Part shown: piece after piece, positions 1 to 8,320 of the stretch | Layout of the letters: every line of letters starts with the position of its first letter | How positions within the stretch are numbered: the first letter of the stretch is position 1 | NCBI RefSeq assembly: GCF_900115505.1 | Contig: NZ_FOWQ01000007.1 | Span: 214,596 to 278,595, forward strand | Length of the DNA stretch: 64,000 nucleotides | From: Geodermatophilus dictyosporus | GTDB taxonomy: Bacteria; Actinomycetota; Actinomycetes; Mycobacteriales; Geodermatophilaceae | Reading direction: 5' to 3' | Program-made: the position numbers and the translations under genes | Notes under the pieces: generated by a model | The model's database searches: none | Told to the model about the DNA's origin: nothing | What the model saw: only the letters and a program-made list of their open reading frames with translations

Positions 1-111
1 ACGCCGCTGCGCCCCGAGGGCGTCGGGGAGGACACCTCCACCAGCGGCGACGAGGGCCAGACCGGCGACTCGGCCAAGCCGGGGGCCGGGAGCACCGACC
101 CCGTCACCTGA
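1..111 (+). CDS. C-terminal tail of a truncated protein, function unknown
   Basis: The window opens inside a reading frame that ends at a TGA at 109-111. The 36 visible residues are rich in Gly, Ser, Thr and acidic residues and contain no recognisable domain, so they look like a disordered C-terminal tail. The end overlaps the end of the convergent membrane-protein gene by 8 bases. No function can be assigned from this fragment. Confidence 0.55.
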   Translation, partial: TPLRPEGVGEDTSTSGDEGQTGDSAKPGAGSTDPVT

Positions 112-496
112 CCCGGCGACGTGCCCGCCCGCCCGCGAGGAGGGCCAGCAGCGCCGTCGCGCCCGCGCAGGCCAGCGGCACGCCGCTGACCAGCCACAGG
201 TCGCCGGCACCCGCGGGCCCGGCGGCCGCCACCAGCCCGGCGGCCAGGCCGCCCACCGCCGCGGCGGCGCTCGCGGTCAGCGAGGTCCGGCGGGCGTCCG
301 GGGCGCCCCGCCGGGTCAGGGAGCCGGCGACGAGGGCGAGGACGGCGACGCCGAGGAGCAGGCCCCCGGCGGTGCGCTCGTGCGCGTGGTCGGAGATCGC
401 GAACAGCAGGTAGCCGAGCGCCCCCACCAGCCCCGCCGAGGCCAGCCAGGCCCAGGGGAGGGCAGCGAGGGGGCGGGGGGTCGTCGCGGTCGTCAC
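104..496 (-). CDS. Small four-helix membrane protein, unknown function
   Basis: A 130-residue protein that I do not recognise as a named family. Four hydrophobic stretches are visible (about residues 12-32, 44-60, 72-92 and 98-121), followed by an Arg-rich tail, so it probably crosses the membrane four times with both ends in the cytoplasm. The GTG start at 496 is supported by GGAAGGA 7 bases upstream. It is divergent from the histidine kinase gene at 723, and a long palindrome lies between the two. The gene shows normal high-GC third-position usage, so it is likely real. Confidence 0.7.
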   Translation of the reverse strand: MTTATTPRPLAALPWAWLASAGLVGALGYLLFAISDHAHERTAGGLLLGVAVLALVAGSLTRRGAPDARRTSLTASAAAAVGGLAAGLVAAAGPAGAGDLWLVSGVPLACAGATALLALLAGGRARRRVR

Positions 497-578
497 GGGA
501 CCGTCCTTCCGTCAGCGGTACCGGGTGGTGCCGCCATGGTGGCGAGCCGGGGGCCGGCCGTCACCGGTCCCGCGGCCC

Positions 579-612
579 GGTGCCGCCTCGTCCTCGAGGA
601 CGAGGCCGCACC
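579..612. promoter_or_regulatory. 34-bp near-perfect palindrome between divergent genes
   Basis: The central 20 bases (586-605) are a perfect palindrome with half-site CCTCGTCCTC. Symmetry extends with a single mismatched pair to GGTGC...GCACC at 579-612, and further out GTCCCGC/GCGGGAC arms flank it. It lies between two genes that start away from each other, so an operator or a supercoil-extruded cruciform is more likely than a terminator. A TAGTCT that could be a -10 box for the kinase operon is at 650-655. Confidence 0.45.
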
Positions 613-722
613 GCCCTGCGGGACGATCCGGCCGGGGCGGCGCGGTCACTAGTCTCCGCAGGGCCGGGCACCCACGGTCGCGGGCTCCTCCGCGGGGTGC
701 GCCCGGGCGAGGAGCGCACGCG

Positions 723-1883
723 ATGGAGGGGTCCACGGGGGTCCGGGCACCGTCGGACCGGGTATACGCGCTGGTCGCCGTCGTGTCGGCCGGGGCGGCG
801 GCGCTCGAGGGGCCGCCGGTCCTGCCGGTGTTGGTCTGTCTCGTGCTCGCCCTGGTCCCCTGGCTGCTCGTGGCCGCGGGCGCCGACCTCCCGCTGGCCC
901 TGTTCGCCGTGCTGGCCGTGGCCCCGGTCGTGCCCGTGGTGGCGTGGTCGGGGGTCGGCAGCGCGCTGTTCCTCACCATCGCCACGGCCGCGCGGGTGGC
1001 CACCCGCACCGACCGGCGCGGGCTGCTGGCGGCGACCACGGCCGCGGCCGTCGCGGTGCCGTTCGCCCCGTTCGCCGGCCTGCTGCCGCCCGGGGCGGGC
1101 GAGGTCGAGCGCGGCGCGGGGTCGCTGTACTTCGCCTTCGGCACCGTCCTGGGCGTGCTGGTCGGGGTGCTGCTGCACCGCGCCGCGGTGCTCACCGACC
1201 ACCTCCGGGTCGCCCAGGAGCGCCTCGCCGAGGCGGCCGCGCGGCAGGAGCGGCAGCGGATCGCCCGCGACGTGCACGACCTCGTCGCGCACTCGCTGAC
1301 CGTCGTCGTCCTGCACGTGGGTGGCGCGCGCCGGGTCCTGCGCCGCGACCCGCGGGCCGCGGAGGGGGCGCTGGAGGAGGCGGAGCGGGTGTGCCGGGAG
1401 AGCCTGGACGGCATCCGCGGTGTGGTGGGCCTGCTGCGGTCGGGGCAGGACGAGTACCCGGTGGTCTCCCTGGACCTCGCCGAGCTCGCGGACGGCTACC
1501 GCGCGGCCGGCCTGCCGGTCACTCTGCACACCGCCGGGTCCCCGGGATCGCTGCCGCTGGTGGCGCGCGTGACCCTGCACCGGGTGGTCCAGGAGGCGCT
1601 GGCCAACGCGGCCCGCCACGCGGACGGCGCCCCGGTGGAGGTCCGCGTCACGGTCGACGACGGTGGTGTCGAGGCCCGGGTGCGCAACGACCTGCCCGGC
1701 GGGGGACACGGCGGCGGGGGACACGGCGGCTTCGGGCTGGTGGGGCTGCGCGAGCGGGTGGCCTCGCTGGGCGGCGAGCTGACCTGGGGCCCGGAGGACG
1801 GCGCCTGGGTGCTCCGGTGCGCCCTGCCGCGGCACGCCGGCGACCGGGCCGTGTCCGCCCCGGCGGGGGGAGGGCAGGCGTGA
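723..1883 (+). CDS. NarL-family sensor histidine kinase
   Basis: Membrane sensor kinase of 386 residues. About five hydrophobic segments fill residues 14-155, leaving little extracytoplasmic domain, so it may sense a membrane or intramembrane signal. A HisKA_3 dimerisation domain follows, with the phospho-acceptor His185 in the motif RDVHDLVAHSL, then a HATPase domain with an N-box (QEALANAARHA) and a G-box (GFGLVGLRERV). I chose the ATG at 723 because GAGGAG lies a few bases upstream; the longer frame from 525 would run through the palindrome. The stop overlaps the start of the response regulator (GTGA), so the two are translationally coupled. The signal is unknown. Confidence 0.9.
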   Translation: MEGSTGVRAPSDRVYALVAVVSAGAAALEGPPVLPVLVCLVLALVPWLLVAAGADLPLALFAVLAVAPVVPVVAWSGVGSALFLTIATAARVATRTDRRGLLAATTAAAVAVPFAPFAGLLPPGAGEVERGAGSLYFAFGTVLGVLVGVLLHRAAVLTDHLRVAQERLAEAAARQERQRIARDVHDLVAHSLTVVVLHVGGARRVLRRDPRAAEGALEEAERVCRESLDGIRGVVGLLRSGQDEYPVVSLDLAELADGYRAAGLPVTLHTAGSPGSLPLVARVTLHRVVQEALANAARHADGAPVEVRVTVDDGGVEARVRNDLPGGGHGGGGHGGFGLVGLRERVASLGGELTWGPEDGAWVLRCALPRHAGDRAVSAPAGGGQA

Positions 1884-2533
1884 GCGCCGCCGTCCGGATC
1901 GTGCTGGCCGACGACCAGGCGCTGGTGCGCGCCGGGCTGGCGATGGTGCTGGGCTCCGAGGACGGCTTCACCGTCGTCGCGCAGTGCGAGGACGGCGCCG
2001 GGGTGCTGCCCGCCGTCCGGGCACACCGGCCCGACCTGGTGCTGGTGGACGTGCGGATGCCGCGCGTGGACGGCCCCGAGGCCATCCGCCGGCTGCGGTC
2101 CGAGCCCGGCGCGCCGCCGGTCCTGACGCTGACGACCTTCGACGACGACGAGGTGCTGTGGGCGGCGCTGGACGCCGGCGCCGCGGGGTTCGTGCTCAAG
2201 GACAGCCCGGCCGAGGTGCTCGTCGACGCCGTCCGCGCGGTCGCCGCCGGTGGCGCCTGGCTCGACCCGCGGGTGCTGCCACGGGTGCTGGACCGGGCCC
2301 GCCGCCGGCCCGCCCCGGCTGCCGGGACGGCAGTCCTCGACCGGCTCACCCCCCGCGAGGCCGACGTGCTGCGCCTGGTGTGCCGGGGGGCGAGCAACGC
2401 CGAGATCGCCGGCGCCCTGCGGCTGGGGGAGCGGACGGTGAAGTCGCACGTCTCGGCGATCCTCGCCAAGCTCGGCGTCCGCGACCGCGCCGCGGCGATC
2501 GTGGCCGCCTACGACGCGGGGCTGGGCCGCTGA
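1880..2533 (+). CDS. NarL/LuxR-type response regulator
   Basis: DNA-binding response regulator of 217 residues and cognate partner of the upstream kinase, whose stop codon overlaps its GTG start. The receiver domain (1-120) has the acidic pair Asp11-Asp12, phospho-acceptor Asp57 in LVDVRMP, the conserved Thr in LTTFD and Lys in VLKDSP. A LuxR-type helix-turn-helix occupies about residues 150-212 (LTPREADVLRLV...NAEIA...TVKSHV). All signalling residues are present, so it should be a normal phosphorylation-dependent regulator. Targets are not evident; the system ends 5 bases before the convergent hyuB. Confidence 0.92.
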   Translation: MSAAVRIVLADDQALVRAGLAMVLGSEDGFTVVAQCEDGAGVLPAVRAHRPDLVLVDVRMPRVDGPEAIRRLRSEPGAPPVLTLTTFDDDEVLWAALDAGAAGFVLKDSPAEVLVDAVRAVAAGGAWLDPRVLPRVLDRARRRPAPAAGTAVLDRLTPREADVLRLVCRGASNAEIAGALRLGERTVKSHVSAILAKLGVRDRAAAIVAAYDAGLGR

Positions 2534-2537
2534 GGCC

Positions 2538-4406
2538 TCAGAGGACGTCGAACTCGTTGCTGGCCGCGCCGCCGGAGAGCAGCGCGTAGCCCGGGCCGCG
2601 GTCGAAGAAGGGCTCGTCGCCGGTGCGGGCCGACCGCAGCTCTGCCCGCAGCGCGTCGGTGGTCGCCTCGTCGCACGTGCCGTCGTCGAGGACGACGACG
2701 CCGTAGTCGTCCCGCGCGCCGGCCACCGAGACCTTGCGCCAGGCGACGTCGCGCAGCACCTCCTCGACGGGGCGCTCGAGCGGGTCGCCCCACCCGCCGC
2801 CGCCCGTCGTCCGGATCCGCACGACGGTGCCGGCCGGCAGCGGCTCGGCGTCGGCGAGCGCGTCGACGTCGTGCTCGTCCGGGCCGCCGGGGTCCACGGT
2901 CACCTGGAACGGCCGCCCCGCCCGCCCGCCGTTGACGCCCCAGCAGGACAGGATCGAGCGGTCGGCGATCGACATGAAGTGCGCGTCGCGCAGCACCCGG
3001 ACGTGCTTCTCGTAGCCGCAGCCGCCGCGGTGGCGGCCCGGGCCGCCGGAGTCCAGTGCCAGGCCGAGGCGCTCCACCCGCAGCGGGAAGCGGCTCTCGG
3101 TGAACTCGGTGGGCAGGTTCCGCGAGTCGGGGACGACGTGGATGGTGTCCTCGCCGTCGGCGTACCAGCGCCCGCCCGAGCCGCCGCCGAGCACCTCGCG
3201 CATGAGGTAGGGCTGCCCGTCGGAGTCGGTGCCGTAGACGCCGGTGTAGCGGATCGTCTCCTGGTCGGCGGGCATCCGGCCGCCCGTGGCCTTGGCCAGC
3301 ACCCCGGCGAGCACGCCGAGCAGCCGGAGGATGACGAAGGTGCGCGCGTTCGTCGGCGCCGGGAACACCGGCGTGAGCAGCGTGCCCTTCTCCGGGAAGC
3401 GCATCTCGATGAGCGGGACGACGCCCTCGTTGACGTCGAGCTGCGCCATCCGCTCGGGCGTCTCGGCGAGGTTGCGCAGGATCGGCGCCAGCCACTTCTT
3501 GAGGAAGTTGCCGTCGGCGTAGTCGCCGCAGTGGTTGATCGGCCCCTTCGCCTGCGGGCCGGTGCCGGTGAAGTCGATGACCAGCGGGGTCTCCCGGGTG
3601 GAGTCCATGGTCAGCGTGATCCGCTGGCGGTGCAGCTTCGGCGGCTCGACGCCGTCGTGCTCGGCGTAGTCCTCCCAGACGTAGGTGCCGTCGGGGATCC
3701 GGCTCAGGACCTCCCGCCGGTAGACCTCGGTGGAGGCGTCCAGGATCGCGTCGAAGCACGCCTCGACGGCGGCCACGCCGTAGCGGTCGAACAGCTCGCC
3801 CAGGCGGCGGGCACCGGCCAGGCAGGCGGAGCACTCCGCGTCGAGGTCGGCGGCCAGCGAGTCGGGCATCCGCGAGTTGCGGGTCATGATCGCCAGCGCC
3901 GCCTCGTTGCGCACGCCGCGGTCCCACAGCTTGATCGGCGGGACCATCAGCCCCTCCTCGAACACGCTGGTGGCCGCGCTCGGCATCGACCCGGGGACGG
4001 CGCCGCCGATGTCGTCGTGGTGGCCGAACGCCTGCACGAACGCGACCACGGCCGGCGCGCCGTCGACGTCGGCGAAGACCGGCACGGTCACGCACAGGTC
4101 GGGCAGGTGCCCGATCCCGCCCTCGGAGAGGTAGACGTCGTTGTGGAAGAAGACGTCGCCGGGGTGCATGGTCGCGACCGGGTGGTCGCGGACCACCGGG
4201 TGCACCAGCGCGGAGTACGAGCGGCCGGTGAGCTTGCGCAGCTGCCGGTCGTGGATGCCGGCCCGGAAGTCGTGCGCGTCGCGGATCATCGGCGACCGCG
4301 ACGTCCGCCCGATGGAGGTCTCCACCTCCTTCTCGATCGCGGCCAGCGTGCCGGCGACGATCTCCACGAGCACCGGGTCGGCGGGCGCCCCCTCCGTGAG
4401 GCTCAT
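2538..4406 (-). CDS. hyuB: Hydantoinase B / 5-oxoprolinase family beta subunit
   Basis: A 622-residue HyuB-family subunit. With HyuA it forms ATP-dependent amide- or ketone-activating enzymes such as N-methylhydantoinase, 5-oxoprolinase-like enzymes or acetophenone carboxylase. Family landmarks include the N-terminal IVAGTL segment, HPGDVFFHND, DIGGAVPGSMP, DFTGTGPQAKGPIN and the glycine-rich C-terminus TTGGGGWGDP. The ATG at 4406 overlaps the stop of hyuA (ATGA), so the pair is translationally coupled and should make a stoichiometric complex in the cytoplasm. The substrate cannot be told from sequence alone, and no ring-opening or carbamoylase gene accompanies it. Confidence 0.9.
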   Translation of the reverse strand: MSLTEGAPADPVLVEIVAGTLAAIEKEVETSIGRTSRSPMIRDAHDFRAGIHDRQLRKLTGRSYSALVHPVVRDHPVATMHPGDVFFHNDVYLSEGGIGHLPDLCVTVPVFADVDGAPAVVAFVQAFGHHDDIGGAVPGSMPSAATSVFEEGLMVPPIKLWDRGVRNEAALAIMTRNSRMPDSLAADLDAECSACLAGARRLGELFDRYGVAAVEACFDAILDASTEVYRREVLSRIPDGTYVWEDYAEHDGVEPPKLHRQRITLTMDSTRETPLVIDFTGTGPQAKGPINHCGDYADGNFLKKWLAPILRNLAETPERMAQLDVNEGVVPLIEMRFPEKGTLLTPVFPAPTNARTFVILRLLGVLAGVLAKATGGRMPADQETIRYTGVYGTDSDGQPYLMREVLGGGSGGRWYADGEDTIHVVPDSRNLPTEFTESRFPLRVERLGLALDSGGPGRHRGGCGYEKHVRVLRDAHFMSIADRSILSCWGVNGGRAGRPFQVTVDPGGPDEHDVDALADAEPLPAGTVVRIRTTGGGGWGDPLERPVEEVLRDVAWRKVSVAGARDDYGVVVLDDGTCDEATTDALRAELRSARTGDEPFFDRGPGYALLSGGAASNEFDVL

Positions 4407-6478
4407 CGGGCGGCCCTCTCGATCAGCAGGTTGCCGAAGGTGTCCACGGTCGCGGCGAAGCCGGGGTGCAGCGGCACGGTCGAGCCGAACTCCTCCACCA
4501 CCGCGGGGCCGCTCACCACGTCGCCGGGGGCGAGCCGCGTGCGGTCGTAGGTGGGCGTGGGCGCCCAGTCCTCGTCGAAGAGCACCGGGCGGGACCCGGT
4601 CACGGCGCGCTCGGGACCCCCGCCGCGCGAGGGCAGCGCCACCAGGTCGGGACGGCGGATCGGACCGATCCCGGTCACCCGCAGGTTCACCCACTCCACG
4701 GCCTGCCGCGGGTCGTCGCGCAGGTCGTAGCCGTAGAGCTGCCGGTGCGCGGCGTGGAAGGCGGCGGCCACGTCGTCGGCGGCCGCGGCGTCGAGCGCGC
4801 CGTCGGCCACCGGCACCCGCACCTCGAAGGCCTGCCCCACGTAGCGCAGGTCCGCCGTGCGCTGCACCACCTGCACGTCGCGCGCGAAGCCCTCGCCGTC
4901 CAGCGACGCCCGCGCACGCTCCTCCAGGGCGGCGAACGCCGAGCGCACCCGGTCGAGGTCGAGGTCGGCGTGCCGGCTGATCGCCGTCTGCACGTGGTCG
5001 TTGCGGACGTCGACGGTCAGCAGCCCGAACGCGCTGAGGTTGCCCGGGTCGGGCGGGACGAGCGTGCGGGGCAGGCCCAGGACGTCCATCAGCCGGCACG
5101 CCAGCAGCGAGCCGGACCCGCCGAAGGTGGTCAGCGTGAAGTCGCGGACGTCGAGGCCGCGGGCGACGGTGACCTGCCGCAGCGCGTTGGCCTGGTTCCA
5201 CGCCGAGATCTCCAGGATGCCCAGCGCGGTCCGCTCCAGCGACAGCCCCAGCCGCTCGCTCAGCGCGCCGAGCCCGGCCCGCGCGGCGTCGACCGACAAG
5301 GGGATCTCCCCGCCGAGCAGGTGCGGCGGGATCCGGCCGAGGACGACGTGCGCGTCGGTGACCGTGGGCTCGGTGCCGCCCGACGGGTAGCACAGGGGGC
5401 CCGGGTCGGCGCCGGCCGAGCGCGGGCCGACCTTGAGCGTGCCCTCCGGCGAGAGCCAGGCGATCGAGCCGCCGCCGGCGCCGACGGTCACCACGTCGAC
5501 CATCGGGACCTTCGACGGGTAGGCGCCCACCGAGCCCTCGGTGGTCAGCGCCGGCTCGCCGTCGACGACGACCGTGACGTCGGTGGAGGTGCCGCCGCCG
5601 TCGCAGGTGAGCACGCGGTCGAAGCCGGCGTTGCCCGCGACCAGCGCCGCGCCCAGCGCGCCGGCGGCCGGGCCGGACAGCATCGTGGTGATCGGCTGGT
5701 GCACGACCTCCTCGGCCGAGAGCACCCCGCCGTTGCTCTTCATCACGTGGAACGGCACGCCGGGCGCCAGCGCGTCGAGCCGCTCGCGGATGCCGCGCAC
5801 GTAGGCGGCCACCCGCGGCTTGACCGCGGCGTCGACCAGGGTGGTCACCGACCGCTCGTACTCGCGGTACTCGCGCAGCACCCTGCTGGAGATGCTGACG
5901 ACGGCGCCGGGGTGTTCCGCGCGGAGCACGTCGAGCACGGCCCGCTCGTGGGCGTCGTCGGCGTAGGAGTGCAGCAGGCAGACGCCGATGGTCGTCACCC
6001 CGGCGTCCCGGAAGAACCGCGCCGCGGCGACGGCGTCCTCGCGGCGGAACGGGCGGACCTCGGCGCCCGTGGGGTCGAGCCGGCCGCCGACGGTGCGGAC
6101 CAGGTCGGCCGGGACGATCCGCGGCGGCTTGACCCAGAAGTAGCTGTTGCCGTAGCCGTCGGGCACCGACTGGCGGGCGATCTCGAGCACCGACTCGTAG
6201 CCCTCGGTGGTGATGAACCCGATCCGGTCGAGCCGGCCCTCGAGCAGCTGGTTGGTGGCCACCGTCGTCCCGTGGCTGACCGCGGTCACCGCGCCGCCGT
6301 CGAGGCCCATGAGGTCCAGCACCTTGCGCACACCGGCGAGGAAGCCCTCGGCGGGGTCGGCCGGGGTGGAGGGCGTCTTCGTGGTGGTCGTCGCCCCGGT
6401 GTCCTCGTCGACGGCGACCACGTCGGTGAAGGTGCCGCCGGTGTCGATGCCGATCCGGACCCGGCGACCCCCTGCCAT
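4403..6478 (-). CDS. hyuA: Hydantoinase A / 5-oxoprolinase family alpha subunit
   Basis: A 691-residue HyuA-family subunit with the ASKHA-type ATP-binding start IGIDTGGTFTDVV, the second phosphate loop region (CDGGGTSTDV) and the family segment HGTTVATNQLLEGR near residue 70. These proteins phosphorylate a lactam or enolate oxygen to drive hydrolysis or carboxylation by the HyuB partner. It is first in a two-gene operon with hyuB (4-base overlap). A -10-like TAAGGT lies 8 bases before the ATG, so the transcript would have almost no leader. Length is typical. The physiological substrate (hydantoin, oxoproline or another lactam) is unresolved. Confidence 0.9.
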   Translation of the reverse strand: MAGGRRVRIGIDTGGTFTDVVAVDEDTGATTTTKTPSTPADPAEGFLAGVRKVLDLMGLDGGAVTAVSHGTTVATNQLLEGRLDRIGFITTEGYESVLEIARQSVPDGYGNSYFWVKPPRIVPADLVRTVGGRLDPTGAEVRPFRREDAVAAARFFRDAGVTTIGVCLLHSYADDAHERAVLDVLRAEHPGAVVSISSRVLREYREYERSVTTLVDAAVKPRVAAYVRGIRERLDALAPGVPFHVMKSNGGVLSAEEVVHQPITTMLSGPAAGALGAALVAGNAGFDRVLTCDGGGTSTDVTVVVDGEPALTTEGSVGAYPSKVPMVDVVTVGAGGGSIAWLSPEGTLKVGPRSAGADPGPLCYPSGGTEPTVTDAHVVLGRIPPHLLGGEIPLSVDAARAGLGALSERLGLSLERTALGILEISAWNQANALRQVTVARGLDVRDFTLTTFGGSGSLLACRLMDVLGLPRTLVPPDPGNLSAFGLLTVDVRNDHVQTAISRHADLDLDRVRSAFAALEERARASLDGEGFARDVQVVQRTADLRYVGQAFEVRVPVADGALDAAAADDVAAAFHAAHRQLYGYDLRDDPRQAVEWVNLRVTGIGPIRRPDLVALPSRGGGPERAVTGSRPVLFDEDWAPTPTYDRTRLAPGDVVSGPAVVEEFGSTVPLHPGFAATVDTFGNLLIERAAR

Positions 6479-6486
6479 GGGTCGGT

Positions 6487-6492
6487 ACCTTA
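6487..6492 (-). promoter_or_regulatory. -10 box of the hyuAB operon
   Basis: TAAGGT on the minus strand, 8 bases before the hyuA ATG at 6478. The spacing predicts a transcript starting at or just before the start codon, a common actinobacterial arrangement. No convincing -35 element was identified. Confidence 0.4.
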
Positions 6493-6526
6493 GGGCTGAG
6501 ACACCGCGCCGGGGAAGCGCCGGTGG

Positions 6527-6727
6527 CTACGGCTCCCCGGCCCCGCCCTCGGGTGGGCCTGCCGAGCGGCCGGCGTCCTCGACCGCGGCCCCGGCGGGGT
6601 TCGGGCGCGCGGCGTCGTCCGCGCCGGGACGCTCGCCGCCGTCCGTGCCGACCCCGACGTCGGTGACCTCGTCGAAGTCGCGCAGCGCGTCGTCGGGCGC
6701 CAGGAAGGCGTCGTCGGGACCGGTCAT
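6527..6727 (-). CDS. Small acidic protein, unknown function
   Basis: A 66-residue hydrophilic protein with many Asp, Glu, Gly and Pro residues and no hydrophobic segment, probably largely disordered. The ATG at 6727 is chosen over a longer frame from 6784 because GAGGGAGG lies 4-5 bases upstream. It sits alone between the hyuAB promoter and the diguanylate cyclase gene. I do not recognise a family and can offer no function; it may be lineage-specific. Confidence 0.5.
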   Translation of the reverse strand: MTGPDDAFLAPDDALRDFDEVTDVGVGTDGGERPGADDAARPNPAGAAVEDAGRSAGPPEGGAGEP

Positions 6728-6968
6728 GGTTCCTCCCTCGGTCGGTGCGGGCGTCCCCGCCTGCGTACCCCGCGGGCGCGGCACACGCGCGTGACCTCAC
6801 GACACGCACCCGTGCCGCATCGACGGGGCAGGCCTCGCGTGGTGTCATGCCCTGCAGTGCGTCTCCGGGGGGCGCGGACCAGCAGGAGGCGACATGGCGA
6901 ACAGGTGCACGGCCGGCCGGGCGGCGCCCCGTCCCGTGGGGGTCGGCGACCCCGGCGCCCCGGGCTGA

Positions 6969-7829
6969 GTGGACGCCCGCCTCGCCCGGGAGTTCGTCGA
7001 GGGCACCGACGCCCTCGTCTGCATCGTCGACGCCCAGGGGCGGATCCTGCTGGCCAACCCCGCGCTGCAGCGGTTCACCGGGCGGGCGTCCGCGGACGTC
7101 CTCGGGCGGCTGTTCGTCGACGTCTTCGTCGTCCCCGAGCACCGCGAGCTCGCCCTCGACGCCGTGGAGCGCGCGATGGTCACCGGCCGTGCCTTCCCGC
7201 AGGAGGGGGACTGGCTGACCGCCGACGGCGACCGGCGGCTGGTCTCCATGCAGAACAACGTGCTCGTCGACGGCGCCGGCCGGCCCTACGCGGTCGCCTG
7301 TGTCGGCATCGACGTCACCGACCAGCGGCGCCGCGAGGAGCTGCTCAGCGAGCGCGCCCGCACCGACCGGCTCACCGGCATCCCGAACCGGGGCACGTTC
7401 TTCGAGGAGCTGCAGCGCCACCTCGCGTCCGACCGGCACGAGGTCTGCGGCGTGCTCTTCTGCGACCTCGACGGCTTCAAGAAGGTCAACGACGACCACG
7501 GTCACGCGGTGGGCGACGCCGTCCTGGTCGAGGTCGCGGCGCGGCTGCGCACTCTGGGCGGCCCCGGCGACGTCGTCGCGCGGTTCGGCGGTGACGAGTT
7601 CGTGGTGCTCTGCCCCGGCTGCCAGGACGACGAGCTGGCCCGGATGGCCGAGCGGGTCGGGGAACAGGCCGCCGTCCCCCTGCCCACGGCCGCGGGCCCG
7701 CTCGTGGTCGGCGTGAGCGTCGGCAGCGCCGTCGGGCGTCCCGGGGAGACGCCCGACGAGGTCATCGCCCGCGCCGACCGCTCCATGTACGGGGCCAAGA
7801 CGCGGCAACGCCGCCGGTCACGGCGCTGA
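6969..7829 (+). CDS. PAS-GGDEF diguanylate cyclase
   Basis: Soluble cyclic di-GMP synthase of 286 residues. An N-terminal PAS domain (about 1-118, ending in the PAC-like VGIDVTDQRRREELL) is followed by a GGDEF domain starting at ARTDRLTGIPNR. The catalytic motif RFGGDEF is intact, so the enzyme should convert two GTP to c-di-GMP. The position of the usual RxxD inhibitory site reads GPGD, so product inhibition through that site is unlikely. The start is a GTG without a clear ribosome binding site. The 3' end overlaps the convergent DUF1707 gene by 12 bases. Two GAF-EAL proteins elsewhere in the window could degrade its product. Confidence 0.9.
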   Translation: MDARLAREFVEGTDALVCIVDAQGRILLANPALQRFTGRASADVLGRLFVDVFVVPEHRELALDAVERAMVTGRAFPQEGDWLTADGDRRLVSMQNNVLVDGAGRPYAVACVGIDVTDQRRREELLSERARTDRLTGIPNRGTFFEELQRHLASDRHEVCGVLFCDLDGFKKVNDDHGHAVGDAVLVEVAARLRTLGGPGDVVARFGGDEFVVLCPGCQDDELARMAERVGEQAAVPLPTAAGPLVVGVSVGSAVGRPGETPDEVIARADRSMYGAKTRQRRRSRR

Positions 7830-8255
7830 CCTCCGCGGCCGGCCGATGCCGGTGGCGTAGAGGACGGCGAGGACCGCACCCGAGGGCGCGAACCAGACGA
7901 ACCACGGGTGGACGGCGCCGTCGCTGACGAACGAGACCAGCGTCCAGACCACGACGTTCACCGCGACGAGGCTGAGCCACACCGTGCTGAGCACCCGCAT
8001 GGTGGTGCCGCCGGCGCCGTCGGAGAACACCCGGTGCCGCGGGGCCGGCGGCGGTGGGGGCGGCGGCTCGGGCAGGTCCCGGGTGACCCAGTCGAGCTCG
8101 CCGCGGGTGCGTGCCGCCCAGACCGCGCGCGCCCGCTCGTCGAACTCGGTCAGGTCCAGCTGGCCGTGCCCCACCGCCCGGCGCAGGCGCTCCTGCACGG
8201 CGCTGCGCTCGACGTCGGAGACCCGCAGTTCCTCGGCACGGACGGCTTCACCCAT
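7818..8255 (-). CDS. DUF1707 and 2TM domain membrane protein
   Basis: A 145-residue actinobacterial protein. The N-terminal half (about 5-60) is a DUF1707 domain, recognisable from RVSDVERSAVQERLRRA and the GELDWVTRDLP end. A proline-rich linker (seven consecutive prolines) follows, then two membrane helices near residues 97-115 and 120-140 in a 2TM arrangement. The function of the family is unknown. An ATG three codons further upstream (8264) is equally possible, as neither has a good ribosome binding site. It overlaps the end of the diguanylate cyclase gene tail to tail. Confidence 0.75.
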   Translation of the reverse strand: MGEAVRAEELRVSDVERSAVQERLRRAVGHGQLDLTEFDERARAVWAARTRGELDWVTRDLPEPPPPPPPAPRHRVFSDGAGGTTMRVLSTVWLSLVAVNVVVWTLVSFVSDGAVHPWFVWFAPSGAVLAVLYATGIGRPRRSAP

Positions 8256-8320
8256 GCCCGGCATCGTGGCACCGGCGGGCGCCGCGCGGGGTCCGTCGTC
8301 CGGTGGACGCCGGGTCCCGC

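Noticed and set aside
525..722. N-terminal extension of the first histidine kinase (66 more residues)
   Set aside because: The extension is Arg/Pro-rich and covers the palindrome, while the ATG at 723 has a ribosome binding site and starts right before the first membrane helix.
2538..6478. HyuA-HyuB as part of the pyrimidine degradation route
   Set aside because: It lies 37 kb away, has no shared operator motif, and the reductive hydantoin-type route would need dihydropyrimidinase or carbamoylase genes that are not present.
2538..7808. A single 1756-codon minus-strand open frame covering hyuB, antisense of hyuA and of the diguanylate cyclase gene
   Set aside because: Only the part from 4406 to 2538 shows protein-like composition and family motifs; the rest is Arg/Gly-rich shadow of genes in other frames, as expected at very high GC.
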